Below are positions 61,978 through 64,000 of a stretch of DNA of 64,000 bases, piece by piece (positions within the stretch are counted from its first letter, which is position 1; each line of letters opens with the position of its first letter). The stretch comes from Alcanivorax sp. Its GTDB lineage: Bacteria > Pseudomonadota > Gammaproteobacteria > Pseudomonadales > Alcanivoracaceae. The stretch lies in contig JAIUME010000004.1 of NCBI GenBank assembly GCA_022565695.1, positions 62,001 to 126,000 on the forward strand, written 5' to 3'. The position numbers and the translations under genes were made by a program. Below the pieces are notes generated by a model that worked only from the letters and a program-made list of their open reading frames with translations, made no database searches and was not told the origin of the DNA.

Positions 61978-62024
61978 ACCCAATATATGGGGTTTGCGAG
62001 TGCCATGACCACAAGTTATAGCGG
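61978..62024. promoter_or_regulatory. Paired NrdR boxes at the nrdA promoter
   Basis: ACCCAATATATGGGGT (61978-61993; 13 of 16 match) and CCACAAGTTATAGCGG (62009-62024; 11 of 16) are 31 bp apart, the usual spacing for NrdR pairs. The upstream box covers the candidate -10 element. NrdR with bound ATP/dATP would repress nrdAB here; binding is inferred. Confidence 0.7.
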
Positions 62025-62041
62025 TTGCGGTCGTATTGCAA
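62015..62041 (-). promoter_or_regulatory. Candidate sigma-70 promoter of nrdA
   Basis: Read on the minus strand: TTGCAA (62041-62036) and TATAAC (62020-62015), spaced 15-16 bases. The -10 lies inside an NrdR box. Transcription would start near 62007 and give a leader of about 480 bases. Confidence 0.55.
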
Positions 62042-62050
62042 GAGTTTGCC

Positions 62051-62071
62051 GGTGGACAAGTCTGTGGAAAA
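62051..62071. promoter_or_regulatory. Two DnaA-box-like sites upstream of nrdA
   Basis: On the minus strand TTTTCCACA (62071-62063) matches the DnaA consensus TTWTNCACA fully; TTGTCCACC (62059-62051) matches 7 of 9. They lie just upstream of the predicted -35, as in E. coli nrdAB, where DnaA regulates transcription. Binding here is inference. Confidence 0.55.
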
Positions 62072-62224
62072 AATGTGTGTTTCCGGTGGGTGTCTTTCAG
62101 ACCGGCTCCCGACCTGCTTCCGATCTCATTCGGGCCCGGGGCCGGGCGTGCGGGGCTGCGGCGGGGAGTGGCCCGCCAGGGCGTCAGGGTGGGCCGGGAG
62201 CCGGGGCTGGCCGTCGGCGGGGAA

Positions 62225-62240
62225 ACACCATATATTGTGT
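62225..62240. promoter_or_regulatory. Isolated strong NrdR box
   Basis: ACACCATATATTGTGT matches the NrdR consensus at 15 of 16 positions, the best match in the window. It sits 247 bp upstream of the paired boxes and 210 bp before the rstA start; no partner box at 31-bp spacing is visible. Confidence 0.6.
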
Positions 62241-62450
62241 TGGTTACAGACCGTATATCGACGGTTGTGGCCTGGTGCATTACTGTCACGGCCTGCTGTG
62301 TTACTGACAAGGCAATGTTTTTCCCGGTAAGCCGGTGTATCAGTGTTGCCGCAGAAGTAACGGATGCGTATAACTTGTGTATGCGGGCCCGGAGGGGGTT
62401 CGTATTCCGGGAAGACTAAACGAGCACGATAAAAACAGGAACAGCACGGA

Positions 62451-63173
62451 ATGAGCTCAGTGCAGGACAATCCCCCGCGAATCTTGATAGTTGAAGACGA
62501 CGAGCGCCTCGCGACCCTGACCCGCGAATACCTGGAAAGTAATGGTATGGACGTCACGGTGGTGAATGATGGTGAAGAAGCAGTCCGTCGTATCCGTGCT
62601 GATCAGCCGGATCTGGTGGTGCTGGATCTGATGCTGCCAGGTGCCGATGGTCTTACCGTCTGCCGCGAAGTGCGGCCGGCATTCCGCAATCCGATCCTGA
62701 TGCTGACAGCGCGCACGGACGATATGGATCAGGTGCTGGGTCTTGAAATGGGCGCGGACGACTATGTCGCCAAGCCGGTCAAGCCCCGGGTACTCCTGGC
62801 CCGCATCCGTGCCCTGTTACGGCGTGTCGAGACAGAGCACGAGCGTGATCAGCCGCAGATGCGCCTGGAGTTCGGCAACCTGGTGATCGACAACTCCGCT
62901 CGCGAAGTGGTGCTGGAAGGCAAATCGGTGGATCTGACCAGTGCCGAGTATGACCTGCTCTGGCTGCTGGCCTCGAACGCCGGCAATGTCCTCTCCCGTG
63001 AGACCATTTTCGAGAAACTGCGTGGCATCCAGTATGACGGCCAGGATCGCTCCATTGATGTGCGCATTTCCCGTATTCGTCCGAAGGTGGGCGATGATCC
63101 GGACAATCCGCGCCGCATCAAGACAGTCCGCTCCAAAGGGTATCTGTTCGTCAAGGAGGTGGGCCCGGTCTGA
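62451..63173 (+). CDS. rstA: OmpR-family response regulator (RstA-like)
   Basis: 240-residue two-component regulator. Receiver domain about 10-125: acidic pair in VEDDERL, phosphoacceptor Asp59 in LVVLDLMLPGADGLTVCRE, and Lys in YVAKPVKPRVLLARIRALLRR. C-terminal winged-helix about 140-235 with VDLTSAEYDLLWLLASNAGNVLSRE and the end KTVRSKGYLFVKE. Sequence details resemble E. coli RstA. It is followed by a kinase gene running off the window. Confidence 0.9.
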   Translation: MSSVQDNPPRILIVEDDERLATLTREYLESNGMDVTVVNDGEEAVRRIRADQPDLVVLDLMLPGADGLTVCREVRPAFRNPILMLTARTDDMDQVLGLEMGADDYVAKPVKPRVLLARIRALLRRVETEHERDQPQMRLEFGNLVIDNSAREVVLEGKSVDLTSAEYDLLWLLASNAGNVLSRETIFEKLRGIQYDGQDRSIDVRISRIRPKVGDDPDNPRRIKTVRSKGYLFVKEVGPV

Positions 63174-63194
63174 TTCGGCGCCCACCTTTCCCCT

Positions 63195-64000
63195 TTGAAC
63201 AGCATCTTTCTGCGCATTTATGCCGGCATGCTCCTGGCTGTGTTACTGGTCGGGGCGTTTTCCTATGGCATGGTGCAGCTGATCAACGGCTACCGCTCTG
63301 ATGTCTATCGCGAAAGCATGGCCCACGGCACCTTTTATCTTATGGCCCGCGGGTTGCAACGCCAGGACACCGATGAAGGCCGAGAGGCCCGCAGGCTGTT
63401 GCTGGGCCGCCTGCTGGGCGCGGAGATCGAGCTGCGCGGCGAGGGGGAGCTGGCGCTGACCTACCGGGAACGGCTTGAGCTGGAGCAGGGCCTGGTGGTC
63501 ATGCGCCTGAACCAGGCGGAATCCTTCGCCGACATCTTTTACCAACTGCCCGACGAAGACCGTTATATCCACACCCGCATGGACAAGGTCTCGGAGCAGC
63601 AGGCCCGGGCCACCGCATTATTGCTGCTGGATGAGTTGGCGCAGTACCCGCTGGCGGAGTGGGATGCCGAATTTGCCCGGATCCAGCAGCGTTTCGGCTA
63701 TCCCCTGGCGCGTGTTGCCCAGGAGGCGTTGTCGCTGGATACCGAGCAGCGGCAGCGCCTGGCCCGGCGTGAGGTGGTGCTGGTGCTGGACGAGGGCGCC
63801 AGCCGCTCACGTTCTTCGGTGATGGTCTATGCGCCCATCGGCAATACCGGCGAAGTGCTGGTGCTGGGGCCGCTGGCGCTGTTCGACTGGATGCCGCTGG
63901 AAATGTCTGTGCTGGTTGGCGTGCTGGGCCTCAGCGCCATGGGCTTTGCCACCTACCTGCTGGTGCGCCCGTTGCAGACCCGGCTGCGCAAGCTTGATGG
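63195..64000 (+). CDS. rstB: Sensor histidine kinase N-terminal part (RstB-like), cut by window end
   Basis: 268 complete codons from a TTG at 63195 to the window edge. TM1 is LRIYAGMLLAVLLVGAFSYGMVQL; a periplasmic sensor of about 190 residues follows (with YHIxTR-like DRYIHTRMDKVSEQQ); TM2 is MSVLVGVLGLSAMGFATYLL; then VRPLQTRLRKLDG begins the HAMP region. The kinase core is outside the window. The start is uncertain: no good ribosome site precedes the TTG (22 bases after rstA), and an internal ATG at 63228 is possible but would cut the TM1. It pairs with rstA. Confidence 0.78.
   Translation, partial: MNSIFLRIYAGMLLAVLLVGAFSYGMVQLINGYRSDVYRESMAHGTFYLMARGLQRQDTDEGREARRLLLGRLLGAEIELRGEGELALTYRERLELEQGLVVMRLNQAESFADIFYQLPDEDRYIHTRMDKVSEQQARATALLLLDELAQYPLAEWDAEFARIQQRFGYPLARVAQEALSLDTEQRQRLARREVVLVLDEGASRSRSSVMVYAPIGNTGEVLVLGPLALFDWMPLEMSVLVGVLGLSAMGFATYLLVRPLQTRLRKLD

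Larger units (their letters stand above)
61524..62450. other. Long intergenic/control region between nrdA and rstA
   Basis: 927 bases with no gene I trust. Small reading frames in it lack ribosome sites and codon bias. It holds the nrdA promoter, four NrdR-like boxes, two DnaA-box-like sites and one long hairpin, all listed separately, and the untraced promoter of the rstA gene. Confidence 0.75.

Noticed and set aside
61565-62310. Short reading frames on both strands in the nrdA leader region
   Set aside because: None has a ribosome site or a recognisable domain, and the region is full of regulatory boxes.
1-64000. Prophage, insertion sequence, integron or CRISPR array
   Set aside because: I found no transposase, integrase, phage structural gene, long inverted repeat pair or regularly spaced direct-repeat array beyond the short tandem duplications reported.

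Overview
The window is high-GC, densely packed bacterial chromosome with about 52 protein genes and no rRNA, tRNA, insertion sequence, prophage or CRISPR array that I could find. Gene content points to a Gammaproteobacterium: class Ia nrdA/nrdB of the Pseudomonas type (NrdA of 964 aa with two ATP-cone regions), olsB/olsA, acnA, ppc, dinB, an RstA/RstB-like two-component pair and a Csu-type archaic pilus. The mix of acyl-CoA, lipid and esterase genes fits a marine hydrocarbon degrader such as Alcanivoracaceae; that taxonomic placement is inference from gene content, not a search result.

Layout. 1-5.6 kb: a giant WD40/caspase-like protein (cut by the window edge), a small outer-membrane beta-barrel and a convergent lipoprotein with a PPC-like C-terminus. 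5.8-14.5 kb: mostly single genes (HSL-type hydrolase, PF10118-type ferritin-like hydrolase, DUF1289 protein, DUF2846 lipoprotein, hotdog thioesterase, SDR, dinB, cupin, FAD monooxygenase). 14.5-18.2 kb: two secreted trypsin-like proteases flanking a ParD/ParE toxin-antitoxin pair. 18.3-26.3 kb: membrane protein with a degenerate GGDEF domain, ppc, double CDGSH protein, olsB-olsA, an aminopeptidase lipoprotein overlapping a GlpG rhomboid. 26.4-30.2 kb: a TatT-DctP-DctQ-DctM TRAP transporter operon preceded by four 13-bp direct repeats. 30.3-41.2 kb: GNAT, small coiled-coil protein, CBS protein, acnA, then beta-CASP hydrolase and P-type ATPase converging on a phosphoketolase. 41.3-44.1 kb: three genes with overlaps of about 95 bp (acyltransferase, START protein, unknown exported protein). 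44.2-51.4 kb: nitronate monooxygenase, di-heme cytochrome lipoprotein, an unknown protein, aldehyde dehydrogenase and a ThDP enzyme. 51.5-56.5 kb: a four-gene Csu-like chaperone-usher pilus. 57-61.5 kb: nrdB and nrdA with a long control region (NrdR and DnaA boxes). 62.4-64 kb: rstA-like regulator and the start of its kinase.

Working units that can be inferred: ornithine-lipid synthesis (olsB+olsA), TRAP uptake with TatT partner, pilus assembly (pilin, usher, chaperone, tip), nucleotide reduction (nrdAB under NrdR and probably DnaA), and an exported-protease group whose C-termini look like GlyGly-CTERM sorting tails. A striking background feature is the number of short (9-17 bp) tandem duplications, often at gene ends or duplicating a Shine-Dalgarno sequence. 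The best candidates for undescribed biology are the caspase/barrel/lipoprotein locus, the acyltransferase/START/unknown overlap trio, and the ZU5-like di-heme cytochrome lipoprotein.
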